A stretch of 64,000 nucleotides of DNA from Telopea speciosissima. Lineage: Eukaryota; Streptophyta; Magnoliopsida; Proteales; Proteaceae. The stretch lies in contig NC_057922.1 of NCBI RefSeq assembly GCF_018873765.1, forward strand, positions 18,055,563 to 18,119,562, read 5' to 3'. This document shows, piece by piece, positions 11,581 through 24,303 of the stretch. Numbering within the stretch: the first letter of the stretch is position 1; every line of letters begins with the position of its first letter. The notes beneath the pieces are model-generated. The model was not told the origin of the DNA and made no database searches. It saw nothing but the letters and a program-made list of their open reading frames with translations. Both the position numbers and the translations under genes were made by a program.

Positions 11581-13589
11581 AGTGTGAAATAACAAAAAGG
11601 GAGAGGGGTACCTACACTACTTGGCAGTTTCAAACGAATGAGGAAACCCCCTTTGGAATTTGACAATAGGAGGAGGGACATCAATAACATATCATCTCCA
11701 CATGACCAGTGATATGTGAGGGGGTGTGCAAATTTATCTTTGAGTTGGCATTGTGCACAACTTTTATCCTAACCAAAAAAAAAAAAAAAAATTCTTTGGG
11801 AAAGGGGTTTCAGGAGAACAGGATTTCTGTTGCAACAAATCAAAAAGAACTTATCAAATATCTGTCAAAGTATAGTTTGGGTATAAGTAAAATTTTATGG
11901 ATGGGTAGTCCATCATGTCTCTACTCACATGTCAATTTTTTTATTTTTTTATAAGAACACATGTCAAATTTCAGCCTAAATAAAGTTGGACAAGTGACAA
12001 ATTAAAGCTTAAAAAATCTAATGAAAAGAAATAGATGAGAATTTTTTTAATTTAAATTGTAATTTTGTATACATGTTGGCCTAATAGCATGCTTAGTTTG
12101 GGTTGAAACTTGAAATGGCTCATGGACCCACCCATGTTTGCTAATGTTTCCCTCATGAAAATGAGGGAAAATTCTCTAACAAGACAGACGCTTATCAAAA
12201 TCCTTAATTATGTTAGGTGTATTGCAATAATAGAACACAAAGTCAAAATTTGGAGTGGGCACTATTAGAGGAAGTGTTTACCCAAATTCAAAAAAACAAA
12301 AAACTATTAAAGAGAGTGGGAAAGGATGAGATTAAGGAGGTGAAGATGAACATAGCTAAGAGTTGAGAGAAATTGAATGGATAGAAATTTGGCACAAAAA
12401 AACAACCTAAGTCATGCTAGGTTGAGGGTGAGATTTTATGCCAAACTCGTTTAATGCAGTAGACATTGGAAATAGGTCTACGCCAATAGCGTGGGGAGTC
12501 ATTTTCAAATCAGAAAAATTTTTTTTTTTTAAATATATATGAAAATGTTTGATAGGGTTCAAACTTCAAAGACCAAACTCTGTGAACATATGACAAGGGT
12601 GAAATTTCAAAACAACTAACGCCCTTATTGTCAATGAAATGTTTAAGAAATAGTTTGAAATTTGACATATAATTTTCCCACAGAATTTCCCATCTATCAA
12701 GCAATAAGATAATCATTTGTCTATATGACAAGACATGCTGTTGATGTAGAAAAGTCTTCTCTCCTTTGATGTAAGGAACTTTTGTCTCTTAATAGTTATT
12801 TTGTTTTTGAAAAATAAGTATTAATTAGGATTGAGATATTTTCATAGGATTAAAGGCATATAATGTTAGGATTGAAGCAATTTCAACAGTACTTAGATAA
12901 CAAAATCTACACATGAACCAAAGGTTTAAGTATCACACCATATTGGTTAGTACATATCATACCTTTAAGGTGGCGATTGATAGAGTAACCCTTGATCATA
13001 ATTTTTAGTACGAATACTGCATCCAAGATGAAACTTGTGATTGGTAGTAAAATATCGATTCTTCTGTTTAGGCCCAATTCTATCTTTATAGATTTCTCGA
13101 GACACCTTCTTACTAAGTTTTGTTATAGCATAAAAAACTACCTCGGATTTAGGTGGGCAGCCCGGCAAACAGACATCCACAAGAATTAGCTTATCGACTC
13201 CCTGAACAGTACTATAAGAATCGATACTGAACATCCCTACCATAATAGTACAGGCTCCCATAGGATTCAGGATAGAAAGAAAAAAGATTATTATAATAAA
13301 CTTACGCTTGTTGAAGATGAAGTTTCGAAATAGAACAATTCCTTCTGTCGTGTATCCCCAATTGATGTAGCCTTAGATGCTTCAATTGTTAATTCTAATA
13401 TTGAGCGAAAGGTTATACCTATAGGTTCTATATTACATGTGATACTTAAAAAAATGGTAACGACTATGTATTAAGCATACAAGGTCGATACTCATCAATA
13501 CGGCTTTCAATATGTATAGATACAAATGCGGAAAATGCACCTTCGGGGATCCCCCACCCAATTGACAACATTAGCGTCTAAAGAGAGGG
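11581..13589. other. AT-rich intergenic stretch, nothing recognised
   Basis: There are short A- and T-runs (11776-11791, 12517-12533) and scattered short open frames without recognisable domains. I see no gene. Confidence 0.4.
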
Positions 13590-13795
13590 AAAAGGTTTCT
13601 TTGAGAGTCGCGACCTAGATAAGGGTTAAAGACTCGTACATGTCCCTCCCTTTTGGGAAAGAAAAAGTTAACTCTAATGGATAAAACATAGGTCTTCCCA
13701 GATCTTAGATAGGTTCAAAGTTACGTATTGAAAAGGTGTTAGGCATCTAGTCCACTAGCCTGGGGCCAATCCCTACTAAATAGTCCTACTAATTG
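13590..13795 (+). mobile_element. LTR-derived fragment (same family as the solo LTR at 45429-48400)
   Basis: It contains the ordered blocks cgacctagataagggtt, a g/a-rich block, and gaaaaggtgttaggcatc. These correspond to 45570-45735 within the solo LTR and to 29560-29745. It is a short diverged fossil piece, and no ends were found. Confidence 0.55.
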
Positions 13796-13896
13796 TTGGC
13801 ATAATGAAAGCAATAAATCTAACCTAGTTTAGATATCTAGGACAAACAATAAAACATGTAGGAAAGCAGGTAAATTAATATTGACATGGTATTGAT

Positions 13897-14440
13897 TAGG
13901 GGTGCAAGTTTAGCCCTGTCAGCCCGAACCCGCCCTGAGCCCGAACAGGGTCTGGGCTGAAATATTTGGCCCTGAGGGCGGGTCAGGGCTGAAAATTTCT
14001 GGCCCTAAGTTAGGGTCGGGTCGGGTTAAGGTTGAGGTCTTGAGCTAAACTTGGCCCGGCCCGGCCCGACCCTGATTTAAGTTATACTATAAAATATATA
14101 TTGATATAATTTATACATTATAGACTTTAAATTTCACCCACATTTTTTTATATAATATATTATATATGAAGACAATAAGTGTTATATATAATTTATTATA
14201 TTGTTATTTTATGTAAGATTAATAAGTTCTTCCCAGCCCATTCCAACCCATGCATTTCTTTCCCCCTCCCCATGATCAGGGCCAATCAGGGTCGGCCCGG
14301 CCCGACCCTGAGGGCGGGTCAGGGTTGGATTTTTCTGACCCTGAGTCAGGGTCGGGTCGGGCCTGGGCCTAGCTAAGGGGACTTAGGGTTGGGCTAGGGT
14401 TCTATAAAGCCCGGCCCAACCCGACCCTGTTGCAGCCCTA
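13897..14440. mobile_element. hAT-type MITE, TAGGG ends, 544 bp
   Basis: It begins taggggtgcaa and ends ttgcagcccta. An exact 8-bp TSD, gtattgat, lies at 13889-13896 and 14441-14448. TAGGG termini with an 8-bp TSD are hAT hallmarks. Both ends are rich in cccgaccctg/gggtcgggtc motifs, giving a strong potential hairpin around an AT-rich centre. A left-end relative lies at 31591. Non-coding. Confidence 0.9.
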
Positions 14441-14500
14441 GTATTGATTATTATAATGAAGCTAAAAAACTGAATATTGCATGAATATTATAATGACCTC

Positions 14501-14637
14501 TGTCTGAGAGTGTGACCTACGCTAGCACTCCATGGTCTATCACTTTCCTCCACATGTGAAAAGACATCCATGCCCCTTGCTTTGGGGAGTATAGAGGTAG
14601 ACACAGGGAGCACCGACATAGGCCGTGCTCCCAGACA
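14501..14637. mobile_element. MITE related to family C, about 137 bp
   Basis: The left end tgtctgagagtgtgacctac pairs with the right end (complement tgtctgggagcacggcctat). It shares acctacgctagcactcc with the element at 11393-11571. A clear TSD was not found. Confidence 0.55.
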
Positions 14638-16140
14638 TATGTATGTACGTAGTTCAAGAAGGATTTGGCATATGAGAAAACATGTGATATGATATAAGCA
14701 TGGTACAAATTATCATAATGAGTCTAGACATAAAGGATACTGTATAAACGGGAAAATTATATCATATACATGAGGGATACCAAACTTGAACGTAACTTTG
14801 AGGCTGCACACATACCCTTACTACGGATCAGGTCATAATGTAGTTCTCAGTGGTGACTGGGGAATTCCTAAGAGTTTTGACTACTTCAGGGATCTAACCA
14901 CTAGTTTTGATTGGGTAGGGTCCGATGACACTATTTGGGTGTCCATCGAACCTCTATCGAAAATTTTGGCAACCTAATGGCATATCAAAAGGTTTTGGAA
15001 ACAAAAATAGAAAGAGTATGTACTTTATGCAGGATTTAATTAATTTGATAACTAAATAAAAAATTATTTATTTAATTAAATAATAAAAATGGGAAGTGAG
15101 AGGAAAATACTTGTTTTTTTGGCCAAAGAGACCTTACAGACTCAGTTCAACAGACTTCTGATGCTCCTGGGTAAAATTCCAGCTTTAGAAATATATTAGG
15201 TTTTTCTTTTTCTAGGGCTCTGGTTTTTCAGAGGATTTCCTTGACTGTCTAAAATCTCTGATCTCTGGATTTTGGACCGAAGACCGAGGAGGCTATTTAT
15301 AGATTTTTCAAAACTAAAGGAAACAATTTTCACTCGCTAACACAAACCGAGTATTTAAGTTTGTTTTGTACAAGGAAATAGGATCTTAAAGGATATTTTA
15401 GAAAATATTAAAACTTAAAAGATATTATTAAATGGGAAGTCAATTATTTCATTTCCTCTACTAGTTTTATATTCCTGCTACAAGTATAGTAGCAAAATTA
15501 TTTCCCTCAATATTTCATTTCCTTGGCTGCCAGCTTAGTAGCAGGAATATTCCTGCAACACAAAATTTCGTCACCAAAACAGTAGGGATTGGAAAAAAGC
15601 ATGCCCTGTTTTGTCGCTAGTCACCACCCCTAAATTCTTCTGAAATAACAACCACTCATGTTTGCTGTTCGTCCCTCACTCCCTTGTACCTCTTGTTCAA
15701 AAATGTTGCGTAAGCAACCTCCACCCCGGAGGCCCGGATTCAAAATTACGAGTTTACTTCGCTCAATCCTTTTGGTAAAACATCCAAATGGATTCCAAGT
15801 GGAAGAGGAAAGTTTCCTCGTAGAGCATCTAGTAGAGAGACTTGGGGTAAAGAGGAAACAAATCAAAAAGTGTATGAGAGAAAATGGTAATGAGAGAGCT
15901 GGGGACCAAGTGGGTCCTCCCATTACTCTCAGTGGAGCAAATTTCTCTCCCTGCAAACTGCAATGTCAAGCAAAGTAACCTCAACACTCTCATTCCCACC
16001 CACCAGAAGAAAAAAGAAAGAGAGAGCAAAAAAAAAAGCAGAATAGATATTATAAAGAGGAGGCAAAAAAGTCCCTAACGTCATCATCACACCATCAATT
16101 TATCTTTCTTTCTTCATTCAATCACTCTTAACAACTACTA
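14638..16140. other. Intergenic stretch and upstream region of the C2 gene
   Basis: No recognisable gene. Open frames at 15630-15980 on both strands overlap each other and show no domain. The 16008-16070 segment is purine-rich and lies just upstream of the likely transcription start of the C2-domain gene. Confidence 0.35.
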
Positions 16141-16175
16141 CTGATCAGCACCAACTCCCAAGGTTGCAGCATCAG

Positions 16176-16200
16176 CACCACCACCACCACCACCACCACC
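16176..16200 (+). repeat. CAC trinucleotide repeat in the 5' leader
   Basis: An (ACC)n run lies in what is probably the first, non-coding exon of the C2-domain gene, about 25 bp before its donor site. Confidence 0.85.
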
Positions 16201-16223
16201 GTCACCATCACCATTGCTCAACG

Positions 16224-16377
16224 GTAAGTCTCTCTCTCTCTCAAAGCTTTTCCATTTGCTCTGACGTTCTATTATTTCCTGAACTTAGCGTTTACGAAAG
16301 AATAATCAAATTCAGAGAAAGTCTCAGTTAATCTCTGATACACCTCTGTTCTTATTCTGTGGTGTCCCCATTTCTAG
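16224..16377 (+). other. Probable 5'-UTR intron of the C2-domain gene
   Basis: The donor gtaagt at 16224 and acceptor ttctag ending at 16377 bound a 154-bp intron. A CT run follows the donor at once. It lies upstream of the ATG at 16472, so it would be a leader intron. Such introns often raise expression in plants (family knowledge, not shown here). Confidence 0.6.
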
Positions 16378-16471
16378 GAGTTTGCCTAGTCATCTGACGA
16401 ACAAGAATAAAGTTAAAAAGAGAATTCTTAGGGTGGCTGACAAGAATATACTGCATTTTACTTTTTTGGGG

Positions 16472-17803
16472 ATGGATCCCTTTAATGAAATATCTGGGTT
16501 CCGTTACAATCCTTGCTCTGAAGAGATGGGAGACCCAGATGGAGATAGGGACTTCTCTGGGCTTCTTGAGATATTTGTTCATCATGCCAGGAACATACAC
16601 AACATCTGTATCTATGAAAAACAAGATGTGTATGCAAAATTTTCACTCACTTACAGCCCAGATGAGACCCTTTCAACTAGAATTATAAATGGAGGTGGCA
16701 AGAACCCTGAATTCAATGACAACTTGAGGATGAAAATAACCCAACTGGATGCAGTCCTTAAATGTGAGATTTGGATGCTCAGCAGAGCCAGGAATTACAT
16801 GGAAGACCAGTTGTTGGGATTTACTCTTGTACCAATATCGTTGGTGGCAGGGAAGGGCAAGGTGACCCAAGATTTCACCCTTTCCTCTACTGATCTCTTC
16901 CATTCTCCAGCCGGAACTGTCAAGCTGACTCTGTTTCTTGACACATCTCTGCCTGTGAATTCATTTCTGAAGTCCTCTGATTCAGCTTCTAATTCATCCA
17001 TAAGTTCAGAAGTTGTGTTGCTGGATCCCAAGAACTCTGAGGTATTGGACCCAGTTGAATACGGGAGAATTGAGTTCCCTGACATTAATGTGGTGAAGGA
17101 GAACCAGCAGATGGTTTCTGAGTATTTTAACATGGCAGAGCATAGTGCTGCGTCGAGGTCTACTGTGGTAGGACCTGCTTCTTTTCTTCATCTTGGTACT
17201 TGTACTCAGTCAGTGGATGACTATGACATGACTGTAAATTCTTCAGAGGAGAATTATGGTGGATCCATTTCTCCAAATGGAAGCAACCAAAATTCTGGAT
17301 TCTTTAGCTCAACAACAACCAGCTTAAGTGATGACAGGAACTCAGTAGACTCTATGGAGAATAAGAGTCATGTTGCTGCTGATTCACCTAATTCAAATGT
17401 TGAATCTCGTCAGAGCTCCTGGACTTCTCCAGATTCGCTGACTTCAAAGAAAGGGTGTGATGTCGGAGAGGAGAAAGAGGCCAGTTTCACAAGCAAGGAA
17501 GAGGAGGGATCCAAAGAAAACAATCTGCATCCCGTGGAATTGGGTCCAGCTTTTACAGCTCCGCTTGGGAACATCAACCTTGAGGCTGAGCAGAATGCAA
17601 TGCAGAAGCAGATAGTTGATATGTATATGAAAAGCATGCAGCAGTTTACAGAGTCATTGGCAAAGATGAAACTCCCAATGAATCTTGATAAACCAGAACC
17701 TGACAACAGTGGTGATGTTATACATAACCATAACAAGAATGGGGAAACTGATAAAAAGAAGGACGGCTCAAGGGTATTTTATGGTAGCAGAGCCTTCTTC
17801 TAA
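16472..17803 (+). CDS. C2 domain-containing protein, 443 aa
   Basis: A single uninterrupted frame begins at ATG 16472 (MDPFNEISGFRYNP). The frame is open about 90 bp further upstream but has no ATG there. Residues about 27-165 form a C2 fold: SGLLEIFVHHARNI (first strand), YEKQDVYAKFSL, NPEFNDNLRM, CEIWMLSRARN, DQLLGFTLVPIS and GTVKLTLF. C2 domains bind membranes, often with calcium. A calcium-loop Asp is seen in YEKQDVYA, but others are replaced (for example EIWMLSR where many C2 domains have an Asp), so calcium binding is uncertain. Residues about 200-360 are Ser/Asn-rich and likely disordered. Near 365-400 is a possible helix (EQNAMQKQIVDMYMKSMQQF). The protein ends GSRVFYGSRAFF. It resembles the plant group of soluble single-C2 proteins. 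No membrane anchor is visible. Confidence 0.85.
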   Translation: MDPFNEISGFRYNPCSEEMGDPDGDRDFSGLLEIFVHHARNIHNICIYEKQDVYAKFSLTYSPDETLSTRIINGGGKNPEFNDNLRMKITQLDAVLKCEIWMLSRARNYMEDQLLGFTLVPISLVAGKGKVTQDFTLSSTDLFHSPAGTVKLTLFLDTSLPVNSFLKSSDSASNSSISSEVVLLDPKNSEVLDPVEYGRIEFPDINVVKENQQMVSEYFNMAEHSAASRSTVVGPASFLHLGTCTQSVDDYDMTVNSSEENYGGSISPNGSNQNSGFFSSTTTSLSDDRNSVDSMENKSHVAADSPNSNVESRQSSWTSPDSLTSKKGCDVGEEKEASFTSKEEEGSKENNLHPVELGPAFTAPLGNINLEAEQNAMQKQIVDMYMKSMQQFTESLAKMKLPMNLDKPEPDNSGDVIHNHNKNGETDKKKDGSRVFYGSRAFF

Positions 17804-20800
17804 CTGGTAGGTTCTGCAAAATTCATGGAGTGTCTTTACCTGCATTGAAGAGTTTAATTTTAGTAACTTAGTTTTCTCAAAATTTAAATATTACTTATGA
17901 GTCAAAATCATCAAGGCCTCTGTTGACCTCTTTGTTATAGCTGACCAGTCTTTATACTCCCTACTTGTCTGTGACATTAGGGGGAAAAAGGAGAAATGTA
18001 TAATCCTGTGCATACAGAAAGAAGGGTTTGCTGTCTTGGTAATCCACGTGTATGTTTCAGCTATTTATATTTATCCTCTGGGAGCAATGCAATATCATTG
18101 TAATTTCTGTTCTTTCTGTGCTTTCCTTTGAAATTATGAGTTCTAATATTATTCGCAATCCTCATGTTCCAAGTAAGTTTGGAAACTTAACATGTGTAAT
18201 ATACCATGTTTTTTGCAAAATGTAGCGATTCTATGTTTTTTTAGGGGTGGGGGGTGTTGTGGGGGTATAGAGATACATACATCTTTTCTACCTCTGCAAA
18301 TCCTACATTTGGAGCTTTTGTAAGACGGAGATAAAATAGATTGGAAGGAGATCATCATCAGTTATCTCTTTCCAGTTTGTATGCATATGCCATGTAAGTT
18401 TGGCAATCCTCCCTAACAGAATAGAACAGACCGACAAAAGCAGCACCCAACATGTTTGTACGATGTGATCACAGTGCCTGACCACACTGCAATTTGTGGA
18501 TAACATCAAGTGCATTTTATCTTTGGTCAAGTTTAGTATGGTTGGTATGTCAGATAAGTCAAATTCAATTCTCCATTCACTTCTCACTGTAATGCAACTG
18601 AAGTTGGAAAGCTTTACTAGATAAATAGAAAAAGAACCGCATCAGCTTCGAAACTGTAACAGTACAAGAATCTAAACTTGCAGAACTGACCATTATAAGA
18701 ACTATATAATTTCAGGCCTTTAACATTGGTAATCCATAAAGCAATGGAAGAACTCCCCATGCATATTCGAATCATCTGGTTCACTATATTTTTCACATTA
18801 AGATGACTACAAAACCCTCATCTTCTGATGCATTATTCGTAGCTGTATTTTGATAAGCGATAACAGACATCTCTTATCTCTACAAGCAGCTCTTGTTTGT
18901 TACATGGATGCTCCGTACAGATTGTTGAGTAACTTGTATGAGTCTATGAGAGGCTTGCAATGAATATGTATGATCAAATACGGTGACTCGACTTAATGAT
19001 TTGAGCATGAATCTGCCTCCAACCTTCAACAGCACAAGGATGAATGAGTTGCAGAGAATTGTTATTGCATTTGCTGCTAGAAAAATTGTAGATTATAGCA
19101 GACCATAAACTAGGTCATGGGCAAAATTGAAGAGTCAAATTGCATTGTATAAAGAATGGTATTGCAGCAACAGAAAATCGAAAGCTAGGGCATTTTTATG
19201 CTTTTCCCCATTCAAATGTTGTACTCTGATCATAAGTGATGGTAAGGCTTCATTTCTTTCAATCTGCAGCTTCAGAAACAAAACATTTGCTGCTGTCATG
19301 CCCTGATATGCATTTTGAACAATCCCCTTTGATTACTAAGCCATAATTCTTCTCCCAATGAATCCATTCAAAAACTTTACTAGCTTTGGATGGACATGCG
19401 CCTGAAAAAGAGCATCACCACTGACATATCCATTTTCGCCTGTATTTGCTGAACTTACAACTGACCAGCATCTCTTCTGGATGACAAATAGCACTAAAGT
19501 TCACTTGATCAATTCTTGGACTAAACTTCTGGAAGGAAAAAATGGTGGAGCTTCTTCATCATCCAAATTCCATTCACAGATCACATATAGACACTCCATG
19601 AGTGGTATCCACACATCCTGTCTCTGCCCGTCATCAATGCTCTGGCAATTAAGCTCTAACCATCTTATTGTTACCATTCTCTCCTTGGGGGGTGGGGAGG
19701 CAAACAAAAAGAGCATTCCATGACTAAACATTTGGACACAAACGTATACTTGGAAAATTAGGTTTTTCAAGGGCAGTCATGACGAGTCATGTTTTTGGAG
19801 AATTATTAGTATAGTTAAACTTCCCATCATAAAGAGACAAAAACTAACCCCTTAAAGGAGAAAATTTTCATAGAGAATGAAGAATTCCTTCACCTTGGGT
19901 GAAGAGACCTCCTAATTGAACTCATAGTATGACTAAAATTACACATCATATACTCTGTCTTCATTCTACTAAACTTAAAGCCTCTTATTTCCAAGGTTGA
20001 TCTCCATAGCTCTAGTAAGTAAAGAAACAGAAATGAAAATAAAGAGTTAAGATAAAAAATGGGCCCTGATATTCCTAAGGTCCTTTTATGGCTGTAAGGG
20101 AATGTTTGTGGATTTTACTGCATCGGCATCCTTCCATACAGTCATGTCTGGTAATACTTATGGTCACATGGTGATAAGAAGCCAAATGTAGCTTTTGATG
20201 GCACTACTTTCCTGAGCCACAGGGATGGAAGAGTACTAGTTACACACACTATATCCAATTAAAGAACGAATATAATGATTTTGGATTCAGCACCCCTGTC
20301 TGAATCTGAGCCATGTTAATAGAACCAGCAGAATTTAAAATTTACCTGCTTTTGGACATTAAAAGTTTCACAATGTATTTATATGTAAGATGACTTCAAA
20401 GATCTTTAGATTATGTGACTTCTTTCTCTTCCACCCACTTTGTAGTTGTACACAGATTTGACTTTCTTTGTTACATTTTATAAGCTCTTCTTCAGGAATG
20501 TTGGAGCTTAACCAGGAAAAAAGAATATGAGCATTACCCTAGCAATTTCTTCGTCCTTGGTCTGGTCCTTCTTTGCTCCTACCCTCACTAGTGATTGCTT
20601 TACGAAGAAGTTGCATATAAATAATAGATCAACAAGACTTGTAGCAGAGAAAATGTTCATACTTGGTTATATCCCTCAGTTTTTTTTTTTTTTTTTTTTT
20701 TTTTTTCAAACCATATGTAAGTTCTCTTTTTTCTATAAATTCGAGTAAAAGTTTATGCATTTAATATCAAGAAAAATGTAGCAATGCATGTAGGAACAAA

Positions 20801-21839
20801 ATTCATACATTCTGCATTAGCTTCAAATTAATCAGTTACAAGTTTTAGTTTTCTTCTTTTGATGAGCAAGTTCATTTTTATTTTTTATGATAACTGAGTC
20901 AGTTCTGGATTTACTTAATTGGTGATATGCAGGATGATGTCAAGGACTGGACCATCGATGTGTTAACAGATACACTTACCAGGGTTGAAGAAACTGTGAG
21001 CGGTGCAAAGTGACTTTAAGTCAATCATCTTGCAGGATGGCACTTTCAGATAAATGTTGAGAGCCTCAAATATTTTAAAGATGTCTAAGGCATCTAATGG
21101 CATTTCAAGAAGTCCACAATGCTGTTGCACTATCAGAAAGATTGTGATTGTGGAGTGGGTGTGGGTGTGCCTGACCTGATTGTGTCATTTATTCGGTGTT
21201 GGATCAATTCTAGATATTCAACTGATCGAGGTTGGGACCAGCTTCCTTTTGAGCTTGTTCTTCAGGAATAAAGTGTATATTGGCATTCCTTTGTGATATC
21301 TATTGTTCTTCGGCTGAGAGTCAGGAATGTTTGTCTCAAAAGCACGTACTCTAAATGTAGGCCTCTGTGATGGATCTGGACTGGGTTCACAAGATTTATG
21401 GCCATGCAGCAACTTCAATTCGTTGTTTTCCTTTTCCCTGATGGTATGCCACTCTGCAACTGATTTTGAATTTGATATGATGAAGATTGGGTAATATGGG
21501 TTTTGGGGAACATATTAGTGTTGAGGAAGATATTAAGATGGACCGACAGATGGTTATATTTTTAGTTTAATGGAGATCTGGGTTATCTGAAGATGCAACC
21601 CAAGCCTAAATAAGAAATTTATTGATGAGAACATGTTGAACACATGGGTTCTGAACTACAAGCTTTGAGAATCCATGGAATGGATACAAGTCATTGGGTC
21701 CTACACGTTATAGACTGTCTTTTTGAGCAAAGGGAATCAGCCAAGCTATTTTCTTCCCTTGGATTAAAAGAGAAACTACAAGACTCCACATAGGACACGA
21801 CATGAACAATGCTATGAGAAATGGAGCCATTGATAGTGG
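17804..21839. other. 3' region of the C2 gene and long non-coding stretch
   Basis: 17804-18150 looks like 3' UTR sequence. Beyond that there are scattered short frames, a G/T-rich patch at 18240-18265 and a T run at 20681-20706. The only part that looks exon-like is 20933-21013, listed separately. No other gene is recognised. Confidence 0.35.
20933..21013 (+). other. Orphan exon-like segment (26 codons and stop)
   Basis: An acceptor-like gatatgcag precedes 26 codons reading DDVKDWTIDVLTDTLTRVEE and six more residues, then TGA. The composition is protein-like, yet no matching upstream exon was found. It could be the last exon of an unrecognised gene or an alternative 3' exon of the C2-domain gene. 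A GT lies at 17774 in the C2 frame (caagggtattt). Confidence 0.3.
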
Positions 21840-22620
21840 TGGAGTCGTTCGATCACAAGCTAGGTAACTGTTTAGTTCCCTGCCAAGCTATTTGCAATCG
21901 CCTTGCTTCTCCTACTATGATAAAGGGTACTGTCAAAGGTTCTAAAATTTCTGACACCACTTTCTGCTATAAAAGATGCATCACAATTTAACTTAATAAA
22001 GCCTTTTAGAGGAGGGGACCTGCGGAATTGCATGTTCAAATGTTACAAAGGAGCTGATTGAAAATTATTCGGATTCGATAGAGTCTTAAATTCTTCGAAA
22101 GCATTTTGAGCTTGATGAATAACCTCCATGGGTGGACCGGTGGTGTCTTCTCATAACAAGGTCTTTTCCCATGCAAATTTTTTTCCTCTCAGGTTCCCTA
22201 CCCGGTTAGGTTCGTAGGTTCCTCTCATAGAGAGGACGGAAATGACAACTTCACCCCACCCGAGTAGTGTATTCGGGTAGTATATCAATATACTATGATA
22301 TGAAGTCACACAATGAGAAAGTTTCACAGTGAGCTTTCCCACAATGGGCTTCCTGAGCAAGTTAACTACTAATCCACTGATACAAATTGTTTTTTTAGGT
22401 AATAAATGAAACAAATTAGATGACTAAAGATTGGTGCAATGTATGATAATAAACTATCAAATCATACAGCCTGACGAAGGGGCACGGAAGAATAATATGA
22501 TGATTGGCCGTCTCAAACATCCCCCCACATCGAGCACAAAAAGGGTTTCAACTAACAAGTATTTGAGTAGATTCTCCATCGTAAAAGCTAATCATCCAAC
22601 CAGACACTCTTAAGCTCCCC
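21840..22620 (-). mobile_element. Broken LINE (L1-type) 3' part, minus strand
   Basis: On the minus strand, 22620-22401 encodes a zinc-finger RT-associated segment with CARCGGMFETANHH and CPF, typical of the plant LINE ORF2 C terminus. 22135-21850 encodes an RNase H start: NAFEEFKTLSNP, then PPLKGFIKLNCDASF. Between them lies a MITE-like insertion (about 22150-22400). There are stops and frame changes throughout, so it is an inactive relic. Confidence 0.7.
22150..22400. mobile_element. Degraded palindromic MITE, family B, inside the LINE
   Basis: The left part (cctctcaggttccctacccgg) and the core caccccacccgagtagtgta..cgggtag resemble 10371-10550 and 40543-40732. The right half is too diverged to place an end, so no TSD is called. 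Confidence 0.4.
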
Positions 22621-24303
22621 ATCAATTCAATCTATTGTATTCTTCTTTAGCAAATTGTCCAAGCATAGGTTGGGTCCACCAGTTTTGGGTTGAATTGGAA
22701 GATTTTGATCCGAGTTTAGTTAACACTCTAGGCTTCCACTCTGATATGAATCATATGATACCTACCCTAATGCTCGGATTGTTAATAGGTCTGGTTGGGG
22801 CTGATATGCTTTTGTGGCTTGGCGATTAGGTCCATTACCATTGTGGTGATGACTGATGAGCCCGACCTGGACTTTTAGCAATGAAGCTTGATAGATTATA
22901 AGACAACAAATATTAAGTGAAAAATGACTCTGTTCAAGAGTGTGGCTCCTATGCCCAGACACAGGATGGGGCGGAATTACCACCTTGTCGTATGAATGGT
23001 GGAAATCCCACCTTTATTGATGCTTCCACATGTTCCCATTGGGAGTCGCACTAGTGCAAAGGCCACACTTCCTGACAGAAAACTCTTCCCCAAATGTTAA
23101 TAACAGTTTAGTCTCTCTAGTCTCTTCCATTGATATTTATCATCTAATAGTTGGGTGGGTCAGGTCATAGTTAACAAAAGCAGGAATGAAAAAAATGAGG
23201 AAACAAACAGTGCAAGTTTTAAATGGCGAAAATTCCAAATGGTACGATCTATAAAACGGTAAAAGAAAAGGAAAAAAAATTAAGAACAGCAAAAAAAGGA
23301 AACAGATGGCATAGGTTCTAAATTTGTAAATTATTTTTTTTTAAAAGAAAGGGACTGAAAAAATTGTAGTATACTCAATACATACATCTAATGTTCAAAA
23401 CATGCCATAATATCCAACATTAATGTAAGCACAATTTTTCTTTAAAAAAAAGAAGGGACCGAAAAAATAGCAATATACTTAATACCTACATCAGATGTTC
23501 AAAACAGCTAATATCTAACATTAATGCGTATTTTCCAAAAAAAAAAAAAAAAAAAAACACATTAATGTGCACAAATTTAAAAATAAAAAAGAAAAAAAGA
23601 AAAAAAAGAAAGAAGGAGACCAAAAAATTGGCAATATACTCAATACCTACCTCCAATGTTCAAACCAGCCATAATATATATATGACAAGGAGTGGAGCCA
23701 TAAGAAGAAAATTTATTGATGACCAAAACACAAGGCTTCACTTACACAGAAATTGTGAAGCCAAGGAGTGGATTGTGGTCAAACTGCCGGGTCACTCAAA
23801 GGCAGGGCCTCCGTTGCTAGGTTATGGGCTATACCATTATCACTTTATTTACAAAATGAAAAGGGTTGTAGTTTTTGCATAGAGAACTATTTCAACATAA
23901 GTAATTGATTCGATATGATTATATTTTAATTAGGATACCTATCAATGAAGTAGGAGTCTTATGCTACCTTATTTGTATACACTCTATACGCGTACTCTAT
24001 ATGCGTGAACTGCTTTAGGAATTTGTTTATTTTTTTCTTGTTATCTTCTTAAATGAATTTTTTTTATTCAAATAATGTTATTACAAATGTAGTCCGTTTT
24101 GAATTGGGAACCTCATTTATGATTCTTGGTAACTGACGTTGGTGTATAGTCTGTTTTAGGTTCAAACAAATACAAACGCGTTTAGACTGCAAAGGCATGT
24201 GATTTTCTCCATCCATTTGAAAGACCTACGGTAAAAAAATGTTTATAACACCAAAAAAAGGAATGGAGTTTTACTAGGTACTCCGACTCCGAACCCATTT
24301 AAA
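22621..24303. other. AT-rich intergenic stretch with tandem A-rich units
   Basis: No gene is recognised. The main structure is the tandem repeat at 23351-23690. A 105-codon frame at 23565-23882 begins in a lysine-coding A run and shows no domain. Confidence 0.4.
23351..23690. repeat. Three diverged tandem copies of a ~75-100-bp unit
   Basis: Copies start at 23351, 23455 and 23614, each with gggac(t/c)gaaaaaat followed by atactcaatac and atgttcaaa. Spacing is 104 bp and then 159 bp. The larger spacing comes from an expanded A-rich segment at 23538-23610. Confidence 0.75.

Noticed and set aside
16382-16471. Upstream extension of the C2 protein
   Set aside because: The frame is open but contains no ATG; translation should start at 16472.
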